Shown: positions 37,625-49,814 of the stretch, one piece after another
How positions within the stretch are numbered: position 1 is the stretch's first letter
How the letters are laid out: each line of letters starts with the position of its first letter
Notes under the pieces: model-generated
The model's input: only the letters and a program-made list of their open reading frames with translations
Told to the model about the DNA's origin: nothing
The model's database searches: none
NCBI RefSeq assembly: GCF_001949145.1
Contig: NW_019091358.1
Coordinates: forward strand, 2,046,432-2,110,431
Length of the DNA: 64,000 nt
Origin: Acanthaster planci
Lineage: Eukaryota > Echinodermata > Asteroidea > Valvatida > Acanthasteridae
Direction of reading: 5' to 3'
Translations under genes and position numbers: made by a program

Positions 37625-38120
37625 CCTAACACAATTCGGCTAGTTTATGCCAGGGGTGTGCGGCTCTAAAGAAGTTACTGGGTCGAGCGAACCCAACTTT
37701 TTTCCGTGCCGTTAACAAACACCACTCGGTTTCCCTAATGCTTCCGAAGTGTTGTTCAGGAGACGTCGATCTGTATTTTTTAAGGGACACCCGACGTTAA
37801 AACCTTCAGAGTCTGAATGCAGCTTCACTACTTCTCTTGTTAGTAACCCTCTCCTGACTAAGCGATCCACTGAGCGCTGCTGATATACTATTAACTACTG
37901 CGCCCGAAAAGACAAATCACTTCGATGAACGTCAACGGAGCACTGCAGAAATGTCATCAGTATCGGCACCGCCAATCACCATCGACGAGACGGTTAGCAT
38001 CGAGACACAGGGCGCCACCAGGCAGACCCGCCAACAGCTCAGACATGCAATAGATATATCGCTCACACCGCCAGGATAAGACTCCGTCAATTAAAACCAC
38101 ACGGCGCACCTTTTCCTACT
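37625..38120 (-). promoter_or_regulatory. 5' flank of the receptor gene (probable 5' UTR/promoter)
   Basis: This segment directly upstream of the receptor on the minus strand is richer in G+C and CpG than the surrounding DNA. It contains a TATA-like GATATATC at about 38052-38059 and an ATTGG box (CCAAT on the plus strand) near 37973-37977. No ATG occurs on the minus strand between the start codon and about 37950. An untranslated upstream exon is possible; no strong acceptor with a pyrimidine tract is visible right before the ATG. Promoter status is inference. Confidence 0.3.
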
Positions 38121-41100
38121 CCCTAAGCAAATGGACTTCGTGGGGTTTTCTGGCTGCGTGAGCAGGAAAGAATCGACTCCGGGAGCGGAAATCGAATTAT
38201 CGAAAGCGAATCACCCAAGCCAATATCGTCGGTCTTATGATAATTGGAATTATGCAAAGAAGACAATGATGGGATATCGACCAGGAGCGCCAAGCGTACG
38301 GTGCGTCTCCATATTAACGAATGCATTTTTACATTGGATCTCTACATCAGGTATATACATTTTGTGTTCTTAAATCTGGTGATCCAGACGAAATGCAAAC
38401 GTAATTGCGACAAAGTCATTAATAACTGGTCGCCAATTTATTTTTGTCTACAAACATATTCATCATCGGTATACGTTACAAATGACCACATAAAAAAGGG
38501 TATATATACTCAGGGAAACAAACAAGAAAAATAAAAACTGAACCTTAGTTAATTTAACTAGGAAAATCACCATGTGCTGCACAAGTGATTATGCATATAC
38601 GGAAGTCACGTGATAGCTCTTACCATTCCTCGGTTGCCACGGACGCCAAATACAATTAGTGTGGTTTGTTTTTATGAGCAGCTGGTAACAGTGGACCGGG
38701 CGACAACATTTTAGCTGAAGAGCTCCACGTCATTAATACTGTGGCAGCTTTTTAATTGTGCAGCAAATTATTTTTGTTCAACCAGTTCGTTGAAAAGCCT
38801 GTCAACTCCCTCTTTTAATAACTCTCATCCTGAGTGAGGTGCAAAAGGAATGAGTGACGTTGCATTCGGAAAAAAACATACGGTATGTGACGTCCAAATT
38901 GAAGGAAGAGATACAATAATGTCTGTTATGTATTTAAATTACTCCCAAACGAAGCAATATATCCCATGGGGAGTAAACGTTTGGAAACACTGAGTAACTG
39001 CATGTGCAACACCTAGCATATAATACCCTCACTTCAAATCTAATTTCTAATTCAACAGTACTTAAATTTCAGCTATTCTCCCTATCTTTTTAGCAACACT
39101 CAGAATTTGTCCAAGATGAAGAGGAGAAATCGATATATATATGCATAGCCTATGTCAAACGTCTTATGTTACTGTGAAATATTTAAGTTCCCAAGTTTGA
39201 CTGAGTTTACGCGCATCGATTTTGGCTGTGAATGGGTACAGCACGCTTGTTTTTAAAAACTGGCAAGCATGCTAACTGCGTAGGTCAGAGTGTGCATGTA
39301 TTCCACGGTGTCACACTTGTTTTTTTTTCAGTTGTAACCTTTGGCAGCAAGAAGCCAAAATTCGCTTTCGATATTAAGCCCGAGGTAGACTACGTGCCAA
39401 AGTGATAACATCAACCCATACGTTTCGACTATGTAGTCTGCCAAACACCATTTTCAGACCAATATACATTTACACACTGACCCACATGATATCAGATTTC
39501 CTACCTACTAATTGTGCTAGCCCCAGAGGTTTATGCGCACCTGATAATGCACCACGGCCTTGATAAATGTTCCTCACCTTTTAAGTGTGGACCAGGATGA
39601 AAAAGCATCGCTGAAATAATCAGATCACGAGAGGGGTGATATTGTACACCTTTTACGCATTTTTTTCTCTTTTTTTTCAAATTCACAAGCACTTTCAATA
39701 TGTTTTGTACAAGAAGCATGCTATGCATAGCGCATGCTATCTATACAGTCAGAATTGTAATTTATTCCCTAAACGGGCGCGCTTAGATAAAAGCTCTTTC
39801 TCTGTAACTCCAACACGTACTAAGCTGTCCCTGAAGTTTGTATGCTGCATATGCAAGGCAGTGGAGCACAAAATGGTAAGGGCAAGCTACCTTCTATCAG
39901 GAATTTGTAGCAATCATGTCATGTTATTCTGCCTTTGCGACAGAAGAAGATGAAGTCAAAGAGAGTGACGAAGGAGCAGCACCAGTAACCATATACACTC
40001 GATTGGCGAGAATTCTCGAGCTGGTTTTCGAACGAGTTTCACAATCACAGTGGCCGCTGGTTTGGACAAAAATTGCCCCAAGCGGTGGGATACCTCGGTG
40101 ACTCAGAGAAAACATCATCTCGGAAATCAATACGCCACCGGATGCCAGGATAAATGTTTTTTGGGTCCGGTACAAGAACGCGCTAATGAAGGAAGATGTG
40201 GGGAGAAGGTTTTTTTTCTGTTTTCAATTTACGGATTGTGTTTTCGCAGCGGTGATTGGCGTTTGTTACGCCGAAGCATTCTCTTTTGGACGCACCCTCC
40301 CTAGGCTGGGGGGTTTGTAAGGGTGGCAATATTGCCCAGAAAACTGCCCCAGGGTGCAAAATATTTTCTCCGGTACTTGAATTGCCCAAAAGCCTGGGGG
40401 TTAGGGAGAGTGTCTCGACCTAAAAATGAATGTAACTGTTCAAATTTTATAAAGGAAAGGAACATAATGCACCACCAAAGCTGATTTCACCCTTTTATAA
40501 TATCTAACTATGCAGTTTTGTATAAAAGATTACAAGTTCGATAATACAACGTGCACACAGATAACAAATTAGGTCTGTTTAGAAAAAAAAAAAGGGTTCA
40601 GACCTTGACTTGAATCTAGGACTGCACGAAGAAATCACACTACCCCCTGGTTAGGTTTGTGTCCTTATCCGCTGTATTTCAAGATTTCTGCCTTCAGTCG
40701 AAAGGTTCTTAGAGCGCCTGCTATTGACTCTTAATTTGAGGAATGATGATGACGTCTCAGGACATAAAAACATTTCGTCAAGTGCCTGGAGAAGGACTTA
40801 AGCGCTTTCACCCTTTTTGCCGGGAGGCATGATCACTGAAAACAAAATCTCGGCAAAAAGGACGTATCCTTGCAACTGTTTTATTTAAATGAAATATAAA
40901 GATTTCTTTCCAAGATGTTTATCAAAAATTTCCCAAGTCGTTTAATAAGTTTTTCAAAGGTTGCTTTTTTATAAAGCCTGTGTTGATTTTATAGTAAATT
41001 TTATCCGTTTTTACTAAATAAAGAGAGTGTGTTTCTTGCATTCTTTTGCCGGGAACAGTTTTTCTGCTGCGATCAAACTTCCCGGCAAAATGGTATAAGC

Positions 41101-43372
41101 GCCTTTGCCGGGCACACGACTATTTTTTGAAGTTGATGCCAAGACATAATTAAATGGCAGAGACGAGGTGGTCTCCCAGACCCAACCATTGCAGCCATTT
41201 TATGGGGTAAAATTTTTAGGATTCTAAGATTTCGACGTTTTATGATTCTTTGACAAAGACTCCTTTATCAGGTGGTGTTCCAAAGGCACGTGTCATTAGC
41301 CAAGACACAATGGTTGCCAGTGCGTGAACCTGAATTGAAGGGCGCCCGAGAATATCGACCATGGCAATGACAAAAGGCTGACGTGTAATGGATGATCACT
41401 TTCAGATGGCAGTCACTCTGTTTACACAGGTCATCGGGGCTGAACTCAGTTGGACAAGTTTGATGTATGAGAAACACGAATGTGAGATGGGGAGCTAGGG
41501 CTGAATAACTAGATCATGTATACCACGCAGCTGGAAGGTGGCATTTAAAACGACGGGGAAACGCCCTCTGCACACGGCAACGAAGACGATCGAGTTAGAC
41601 GTAAACCGCTGGAAAACAAAGCCCACACCCTTTAACCGAAACCGCTGCAGGAGAGTTCCAATTTCAGTCCAACTCTTGGTGTGTAGCTCTCAGCTGCATT
41701 TCATTGATCTGTGATTTATTTGATGGAAAGGTTTACGTACCGTGGATTTCGAGATGATCCTCAAGTCGCTGCCATTTTTGGCGGTGCTGCGCTGTATTTT
41801 TTTCCTGTAAATTTTCACAGAATCAATAATATACTGTAAATGAATTAAAGTAATTTTTGATAGTAAATCAGTGTCATTTTATTTGCAGTAATGAACTATA
41901 AACCAACACCAATAAATTTCGTTTAATTTACATCGATTCAATGTAGCAAGCCATGATAAGCTACCGTTTTCATTGATTACAGATTTTTTCCACACGTGTA
42001 TTATCCAGGTATGAGTTTTGTCGATAAAGATTGATCAATAGAGTTTAAGTATACCGGCAAGTATAATTAACAATAAGACAAAGATTTCCTTACGTTGTAT
42101 CCAGAAGTCTTGATCACAGCCGTACTTCAGTTATGTTCTTGAAATGCACTTCCATGGTACAATAAATGCACTGGTAGGCCCTTCTCATGTAAAATTTGGT
42201 ACTTGAAAAAGTAAGATTTTTCATTTTTCCTGTACGTTTTATAATTTAGGCAGTGAAAGGCGTTTATGTGTAAAACTTCATCCAAAAATTACAAACATTT
42301 GTCAGAGTAATGTCAAATGCTTACGACTAGAGAATGAAAAATGACAAATTAAATAACTTTATTAAGAAAGTAAAAACGCCCCTTTCGTGTCGGCATGCAA
42401 ACTGAGATCAAAGCTTACACGGTAAAATATTGCTGTTAAATATACATTATTGTACTTCATTTCTTAAAAGCACAGTTAATACGTGTAACAAACACGTTTG
42501 TTTACTGTAAACATCCTTTACAGTGAGATAACGTTGTAAAATACAGAATACAAGCATATATAATAATGATATTTTACGTTGTGCATGTTGGACGTAGTTG
42601 CTGGAATTTTCCTCTGGTAATGACTGCCTACATGACTTAATTTCACACTGCAACATAAATGCAAACTAACCAAAACGCAAAACATAGACTAGACATAGGG
42701 CTCAAGAACGAGTGGGTGGGGATGAAGCACCGAAATGGTATTCCTGGTCGGAGTTGTGGGAGAGAGTAGCTGGTTCCAAATCAGCGTAAGACGGTTTGGT
42801 ATGTTTCATTCATTCCTGTCCTACTCCAACGCTCTACAATCAAAACTGCAGTAGTAGGGAACAGCAACATGACTCATTCAATTAAATAAAGCGTGGCGGC
42901 TAGCCAAAGACAAGAATCACATTGACAAATTTAAGAGTTGATTTCCTGAGATGGGTAAGTGCGTTTCTGGACGAGCTCTACATGATGATATTGTACATTG
43001 ACAAGAGTAAAGTTAAGGAAACTACAATGCACTACAGGGTTCTTACCTTACTGCAAGTTCGACAGTCTTTTCGGAACATTCAATCATATATTACAAATTC
43101 TGGGAAGGAGGTTTCTGCAACATCTATCTGTTATCACCGTGTGTGTGATACGTGCTGTTTACAGATAAATTGAAATGCTAAACATAACCCCGTGGCCCCG
43201 CGAATGCTATTTACTGTAATAGACATATATTGATTCGCCGGTCTCTGTGGTGAGCAAACTAATGATCTCGTACGTTGTAGTAGACAGCGGTAGTGGTTAT
43301 TCTAAGGTTTTGTTCCCACTGCGTAGACTGAAAAAAGAGCTTTGTGGATTGTTGGTAGATTTTGAACTGGCT
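38121..43372. other. Non-coding stretch right of the receptor gene
   Basis: No gene is recognised. The frames at 38131-38534, 39636-40304 and 41268-41477 are short and mostly opposed by others. A cluster of TTTTGCCGGGA motifs in both orientations lies at about 40815-41112 and is listed separately. Confidence 0.4.
40815..41112. repeat. Cluster of TTTTGCCGGGA motifs in both orientations
   Basis: TTTTGCCGGGA occurs at 40815-40825 and 41044-41054, a shorter form at 41103-41112, and inverse forms at 40849-40860 and 41070-41080. The pair at 41044-41054 and 41070-41080 is a perfect 11-bp inverted repeat with a 15-base loop. AAGCGC precedes the first and last copies. It may be a degenerate foldback element or a protein-binding cluster; neither is demonstrated. 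Confidence 0.5.
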
Positions 43373-43440
43373 CAGGGGCGGATGCAGGGATTTTTTGGGG
43401 TGGGTGGGGGGTTGGGCCTGTTTGATTTTTTTTTTACTTC
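43373..43440. mobile_element. Left end of a hAT-like MITE (partial)
   Basis: The sequence CAGGGGCGGATGCAGGG followed by a long G-rich stretch is the form of a hAT-type MITE end. No inverted partner (CCACCCCTG or similar) was found in the next few hundred bases, so the copy is truncated or decayed. Confidence 0.5.
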
Positions 43441-46400
43441 TGATTAACGTTGACAGGTGACACGTAAGTGGTGCAGTACAATGTTTATGATGCACAAATA
43501 ATAACACTCTATCATCTTTTTTATAGGTTTCCTTCGCATTTCAAACAGTTAATTTCAAATTCTTCCTAAAAAATCGAGACTTGTCTTATCCTGTTTAATT
43601 TCGTCTTTGATGAATATTTTTGCATTTTGTGCAAACATTTTGATACATTGACTGTACGCTTTCGTGAAAGACAGTTCAATTCTGTGGTCCAAAATTGCCG
43701 AACGTTCAAGAGATACAAAAATTATGTCATTTGCAAATAATGTTTTCTATTAAAAAAATCGTCACGGTGATTGTCTACTATCTTCGGCATTTGACGTGTG
43801 CCTCTTTTTTCTGCTTTAAGCATGCTTTAAACATTTTGTGTCTGTTTAGCATAACCCTTGTTAAACATAGTTCTACAACCTCCAATAAGCAAACTTATAC
43901 TTTTTTTCCTTACTTGCTGTATCTGTGTGGGTTCATTTACTTCTTTAAAAGCTTTATGCGCAAACGACTGAGGAAATAAGCTCAATAAATAGGCTTATGA
44001 AGGAGCCTTCATTCTCAACTTCATACTGTAAATAGGCCATACCTATAAAACAAATTGCATTAATTTTTAACATCTTTCACAAACAGTTGGTTTAGCTGTT
44101 GTCCGTTGGAATGGCTGTCTAAATTGTAACGCAAAGACGTACGTGCGTGGCAGTATACTGTTCGTTGAATTTCATCGAAACATTTTTGAAATGGGTTGAA
44201 CAGAGGCTAATTCAATCTTTGCATTATGTACATGATCACCTCATTAGACCAATCCATTATGACGTCATCGAATGGACAAATGTTGAAAAAGATCGACCAT
44301 CGGTGATTTGGAATAGTCAATGGTTAGCATCGGCGTGTTTCAGTCTACTCGAGACTAATTTGAAGTTAACCGTCTATGAATTTGAATGAAAAAAGTTGCA
44401 AAATGTGCGAAAATCAAAATTAATATAACTACTATTTTCTATTACAGGTTTTCCTGTTTAATTTAGAGTGTATAGTTAAGGTTTGAATTAGCAGTTATGT
44501 GGACGTCATTTTTGTTGTGATTCAAAACTAAGAAAGAATAGGCCGAAGAAATCAGGCATAATAATTATATAACTCAGTTACGTAATTTGGCTTTCTCTTC
44601 TTAATTAGATTAAAGGTCAAACGCTTTATGTACAAATTTATTTCACTGGCGAAAATGAATAATCTCACTTTGAGATCACTCGCATTTTAACTCTGAAATG
44701 ATAACGAGACTTGAGGTAATAGACCTGTCACAGAATACAATCTCGAGTGATAAATAATGTCATTTGAACTCAACCAAAACGGAATTACGCTACTTGAAAA
44801 TGCTATATTTGAATATTAATTCTTCGGCAATTTGTAACTAGGCATCCCAGCCAATATTTGCGCCTAGAATTGGCCTTGCGTCAGCCCTGGACGTAGACAC
44901 CAATTTATGGACAGGCCGCGTAGCAATGATTTTTCTAAACAGCGAAATAAATCAGCCGGAATGCCGCTAGATTGACAGGTCTGGTAAGTTCATTACCTCG
45001 GGCCATCTGCCTCCCTTTTTCCGCTCTGATTTGAATATTTCTTCCATGTTGTTTACGATAGCCGGTCAGGAATGATTCCGAACAAACAGAGCGACGCTTA
45101 GGTTGCCATTAATCTGGCATTTATTGCCCTTCGGAACGTGTCGAATTCGATTGTGTTCACACTCAAGATGGAGTGGGATTTTTCACCTTCTTTAAATTAA
45201 AAGACATTTATAACACGTTTTCAGTTAGCTGTTTAACATAACCCTTATTCTACAGAAACGTGTTTTCAGCACTACGTTGTTATAATCAGCTTACGTAAGA
45301 TAAATTTAGTCCATAAAAAGGTTCCCCAAACTTAGAATTTCCATGCGTCTGATGGGACATCTTTACGACTGATAAGCTTGAGAGACAAACTGGCGATATA
45401 AGTGCAAGTATAATTTTGCTAAGAAATACGCAAAACGATTATATTTACGAAGGGATTTTCACGGAATTGAGTTTTAAACAAGAGCAACATCATCCCTCCG
45501 GAATTTGTGATGTTGAATATTTCTTTTCTCTGGGTGTTTTTTGCAGTTTTTACCTATTATGTGTTTTATGTTAAATATGTTTTGCTTGTCGGTAGTAAAA
45601 ATTGCGACGAGACATGTTGTAATGCCCCATAAGCTGTCATTACAGCTTTTCGGGAATTGCAATAAATGTATTCCTGGATTCATCAACTTAATCTGGGGAA
45701 AATGAAATTAATTTGCCACGGTTGTATCAGAGATCTGATAGCATCCCCCTCCCCTTCAAGGAGATGGAAATTCTCTCGACGGGGTATGTATATCCCGTTA
45801 TATATTGACCCGGTTCGGCTTAGCTTACCCGTGGACAGGGCCAGGTCGAGATAGGTAATAAACCGGTCTCGGGTGTCGGCCACGAGGGAGCGATGGGGAT
45901 TAAATCAAAGTTTGCCTTCTGCCCCGAAAACAGGCCGTGGAGGCGAAATGAAGGTCTCACCTTTAAGTTCTCCGCCGGACTGCATTCAGACGGTCCACCG
46001 AGAGGGATCGCGCAAACATGCGGATGGGGATTGTTTCTTAATCATAGCGGCTGCGAAGTTTGAGTTCTCATCCATTTCACATGAGGTCGGCGGCACTGTG
46101 CCAACAGGCAGCCTGGAGATGTAATTAGGTAGTACTGGGTGTCCTAGGAGGGGTGGGGTTGGCAAAGGTGCTATGAGACGTCCATTCCGTGGTAGAACTT
46201 AAGAAGTTCGGGATTGTATAAGGATTCTTGGAAGTGGTGCATAGGCTAGGAGGGGTATGTTACCAGGCACCTCCTTTGCTTCTTGAGGTTCTAAGCGGTT
46301 GGAAAGACGTTAAGTTTGAACTGGCACGTTTTCGACAATTTCTTATACTCAAAGATGCATGACTTATCACGCTGTATGTGAACACTACGGTAGTACTCAG

Positions 46401-48195
46401 GGTACTGAGTACTGAGTCATACCTCTACAGAGATATGGTGGCAATACAACAGTCTGTTACTGACAGTTGTAGGCCTGTGGAATAAGAGAGTGTTAGAGAT
46501 ATCGTTAAGTCTTGGCCTCGCTGAAGAAACTTTGTTACAAACTTTGCAAGAGAAGTGACTGCAGAAGCGTAACTAGAATTTTTGCTGACGTTGTGGCATA
46601 AGTCGACATTGTTTTTGAAAAATAATGTTAGAACTGTTGTTAAAAGTCCATTTATGGGTTTCCGAGTCAAAGAAAAAAATGTCAAATTTTCTCTTTTGCC
46701 TTGATGTTCAGCGGTTAGAAGACTACAGTTTTTTATTTCACTCCTATAAATAAATTATCTAAACATTTTGCAATTAAATGAAAGTAGATTTTTCAAGGAA
46801 TAATTATCAAATTAACCATTGCACATCCCTTCTTCCATTTAAATAATTACTAAACATCTTTTAATCATGCAAGGTACTGGAGCCATGCTCATTTTAATTG
46901 TCGTTTGTGATTGTTCTTGTTAATTATTCTCCTTGAGTACACAGATAATTGCTACTTGTTCACACACCAAAATGGCGCAGAAATAGTCTTAGCAGTTGGG
47001 GTGAGTGGAGAGAAACGACAACTTCGTTTTGCAGCTGTCAGCTTTCTAAGTGGACAGTCCCAACGCCAGTGCCACACTTCAGGCTTTTGCACAGGCTTTC
47101 GTGTACACTGTTAAGATGCAGTGTACTGAGAACCCCAGTTGCTTGTTGTTTGAAGAAACGCTGTTGAGTAATATTCTTTATCCCGTGCATGGTCGTGCTG
47201 AATAGTTCATGGAGGATTTTGCCTTCTCTGTTGTCCCATAAATCCGATTAATTTATCTTTTCTTTATTGCTAGACCTAAAAAAAAATCTGTGTTTAACTT
47301 TCCTTTTCATTTAAAGTAAGTTACATCAAAACGGTAACGAAGCTCTAGCGGCTCTTTTGGCTTCAGATGATAGAGATGACAATAGATGGATATCTGCGCC
47401 AGCAAGAAGCAGATTAAAATATTTGGCTATTTTCTTCGACCTCTTATTGGCAAGCCCCGTATTATCAGGAATTTGCAAGATCTTGTGAAAGAAAAAAGAA
47501 ATTTGCTAGGACGTGCAAGAACTCACCACAACCGTGCTTTTCGGGATCTGCTGCTTGTTTGCAAATCTGATGTTGTAGTCATTGGTTATACTTTGTCCGT
47601 AACCCTCGGTTGGAGTTTTACCAGGGAAATGCAAAGTTCAACGTTTGGCTTGTGCTCCTGTGTTGGATATATAGCACACTTCTACGTAGGCATCACAGAC
47701 AAAAATGCTCGAAATTATAAAGGTATATTTGTGAAGATATAATATACAGTCTATGATTACAAATGTAAACAGACGTCCTAAATAAAGAACCAAGATGATG
47801 CCAAAAAGCTCATGGGGTTTCTGAGAAAGAGTAAAATTGCAAATTTTTTTAAAAAGTGCATTTTGTAAACAGAGAAATATTGTTCATCAAGAATTTACTG
47901 TACATTAATTACCTCTGAAAATTCATATTCGCTACTCTTCTTGAGCAACTTTCTTTTGTCCACCTGTAATTGAATTTCGGTGAATTTTCAAGCAAGAAGG
48001 GGAGAGAACTTGTAAGTTCAGAAAAGAAAAAAGCCGTCGATATTACTGCAGATTTTAATGAGTCAACGAGGCACACATCATTCGTTTACTTCTTACCCTT
48101 GCCTGTTGTTATTGACTCAAAAGTGTACGCCATGAAAACGATCTGAGCCTGGTAAATATTCCCCAGACAAATATCCTAATCCTGAGATCCAAAAT

Positions 48196-48212
48196 CATTT
48201 GCATGGCAAATG
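48196..48212. promoter_or_regulatory. Palindromic POU octamer-like site
   Basis: CATTTGCATGGCAAATG contains the octamer ATTTGCAT at 48197-48204 and is an inverted repeat of CATTTGC with a short overlap. POU-domain factors bind such sites (family knowledge). There is no adjacent gene to test it against. Confidence 0.2.
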
Positions 48213-48675
48213 TTCCCGTTCTCCGTTATGAGACCCACCTTCAACCTCATCTTCAAAAGGAGAAAAGGAAAAAATCGATAGTGTAAACCACTTCCCCTGG
48301 GAATGTGCCAGCTACGCTAACAGAATATCTGGGGCGGGGTTGTTGTCTCACTTTCTCTCATTTAGTCCGGATTTATCGATTTGTCAGGTTTTATGTCCAT
48401 CGAATAAACAAACAGTCTTCTTGACATTCACCTGATTAATTTTGCAGTAATTACATGTTGTAATATGAGTGTATAAAACAAGAACGAACCTATCTCGTCA
48501 GTGCCGTGGAAAATGTACAGAAAATAAAGCTGCTGACTTTCGCAGTCTTTTGGTCTGATTTTATTGTTTACTTTATTGTATTTTTTAGAGCAAGGTCACA
48601 GCAGATTTACAAAAAGAAAAAAGGTACAGTTTTGTGAAATGTAATTTACTCCTTTTTTACATAATCAACGGCTGA

Positions 48676-48710
48676 GTTTTTATTTTATTTTATTTATTCA
48701 TTTATTTAGT
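48676..48710. repeat. (TTTTA)n microsatellite
   Basis: Several TTTTA units grade into TTTATTCA-type variants. Confidence 0.75.
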
Positions 48711-49439
48711 TTCAAAGAATTAGGCCAAGTGTAAATAAATTCATGCGTAAAAAAAATTATAACTGGTATGGAGCGACTCGGAGGAATCTCGCGGAGTTTA
48801 TTTGATTTAATATGTTGAATTTTGTAATATAATTCTCAAATATGGTAGAGCAGCCTTAGAAGCTTAAACCAAGTCGAACTGATGCAAGGGATTACTCGTG
48901 TTATTACTACGCAAGTGAAAAATTCGCACATCGTCCCCAGGCCGCACAAGCTCTTAACATGCTCAATCGAAATCACAGGTACAACATAAAACGATGTGGA
49001 AGCGTTTCATCAGCCTAGGGCAATGTGCTGGTGGGTTGTGTGAATATTACAGGCTGAGTAGCTCTGAATTAGTTCTTATCTCCCTGACCGTATTAGGCGC
49101 AGTGAAGTCGGGCAGTGTCCCTTGGCATTTTAACGTTGTTAAAGTCGTTCACGTTAGGGAAGTCTGCTTCTGCAACACACTCCTTGTATAATCCTCTTTG
49201 CGTAAATGCGGAGGATGGAGAGGACTTTAATTGCAGACTCCCCCATCTCTAAATTTATGCTCATTAGGCCAGCAATCCCTGATTTTTCGACCATGTTATT
49301 TCCCACTTAATTAATATGTCCATGGCTGTCATCGCCGTGCATTTTCACAATCTGAGTCACGACGACAGTTGACGTCACCGATACCATCGTGGTAATTGCT
49401 TCTGTGTTTTTTATTTTTCTCTATTTTTCACCAGCCAAT

Positions 49440-49780
49440 TGTGAATGTTCTCAATGCTGTCATCATTATGATTGTCACGTTCCTCAGAAGACTCTCAACA
49501 TTATTACTGTCACATCGTCTATGTCATTACCACGGCCATCATCGTCTTTATCGTCACCAGTGTCACTGGCATTATTGGTTTATTTTCACCGATGTCAGCA
49601 TTATCACTGTCATTATATTCCTCACCACCATCCTCATCATTTTCATCATTGTCATCGCGGTCACCATGCCTATTTTTCTTAACTCGACCGCTACCACAAG
49701 AGATATTTATCACAAATCGATTAAAGACAAAATCGAAAGTGATCATCATGTCTGTCGCGTTGGCCTTTGGGGACAATGAA
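49440..49780. repeat. Degenerate TCA/TCACCA trinucleotide repeat tract
   Basis: The tract is built of TCA, TCATCA, TCACCA and GTCAT variants for over 250 bases. Because stops are rare in this repeat, it stays open in all three plus frames (49389-49682, 49396-49779, 49472-49813) and one minus frame (49519-49776). The translations are low-complexity, rich in H/S/I on the plus strand and D/N/E on the minus strand, and show no domain. I read it as an old minisatellite-like expansion and not as a gene. Confidence 0.7.
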
Positions 49781-49814
49781 AATGATTATAAATACAGCTA
49801 CAAAATGCAGTAGC

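Larger units (their letters stand above)
43441..49400. other. Non-coding stretch, no gene recognised
   Basis: The longest frame is 47386-47742 (118 codons, plus), with no recognisable domain. A full CRE-type TGACGTCA lies at 44260-44267 just after a CCAAT at about 44250, another at 49370-49377, and an octamer-bearing palindrome at 48196-48212. A (TTTTA)n microsatellite is at about 48676-48710. Confidence 0.4.
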
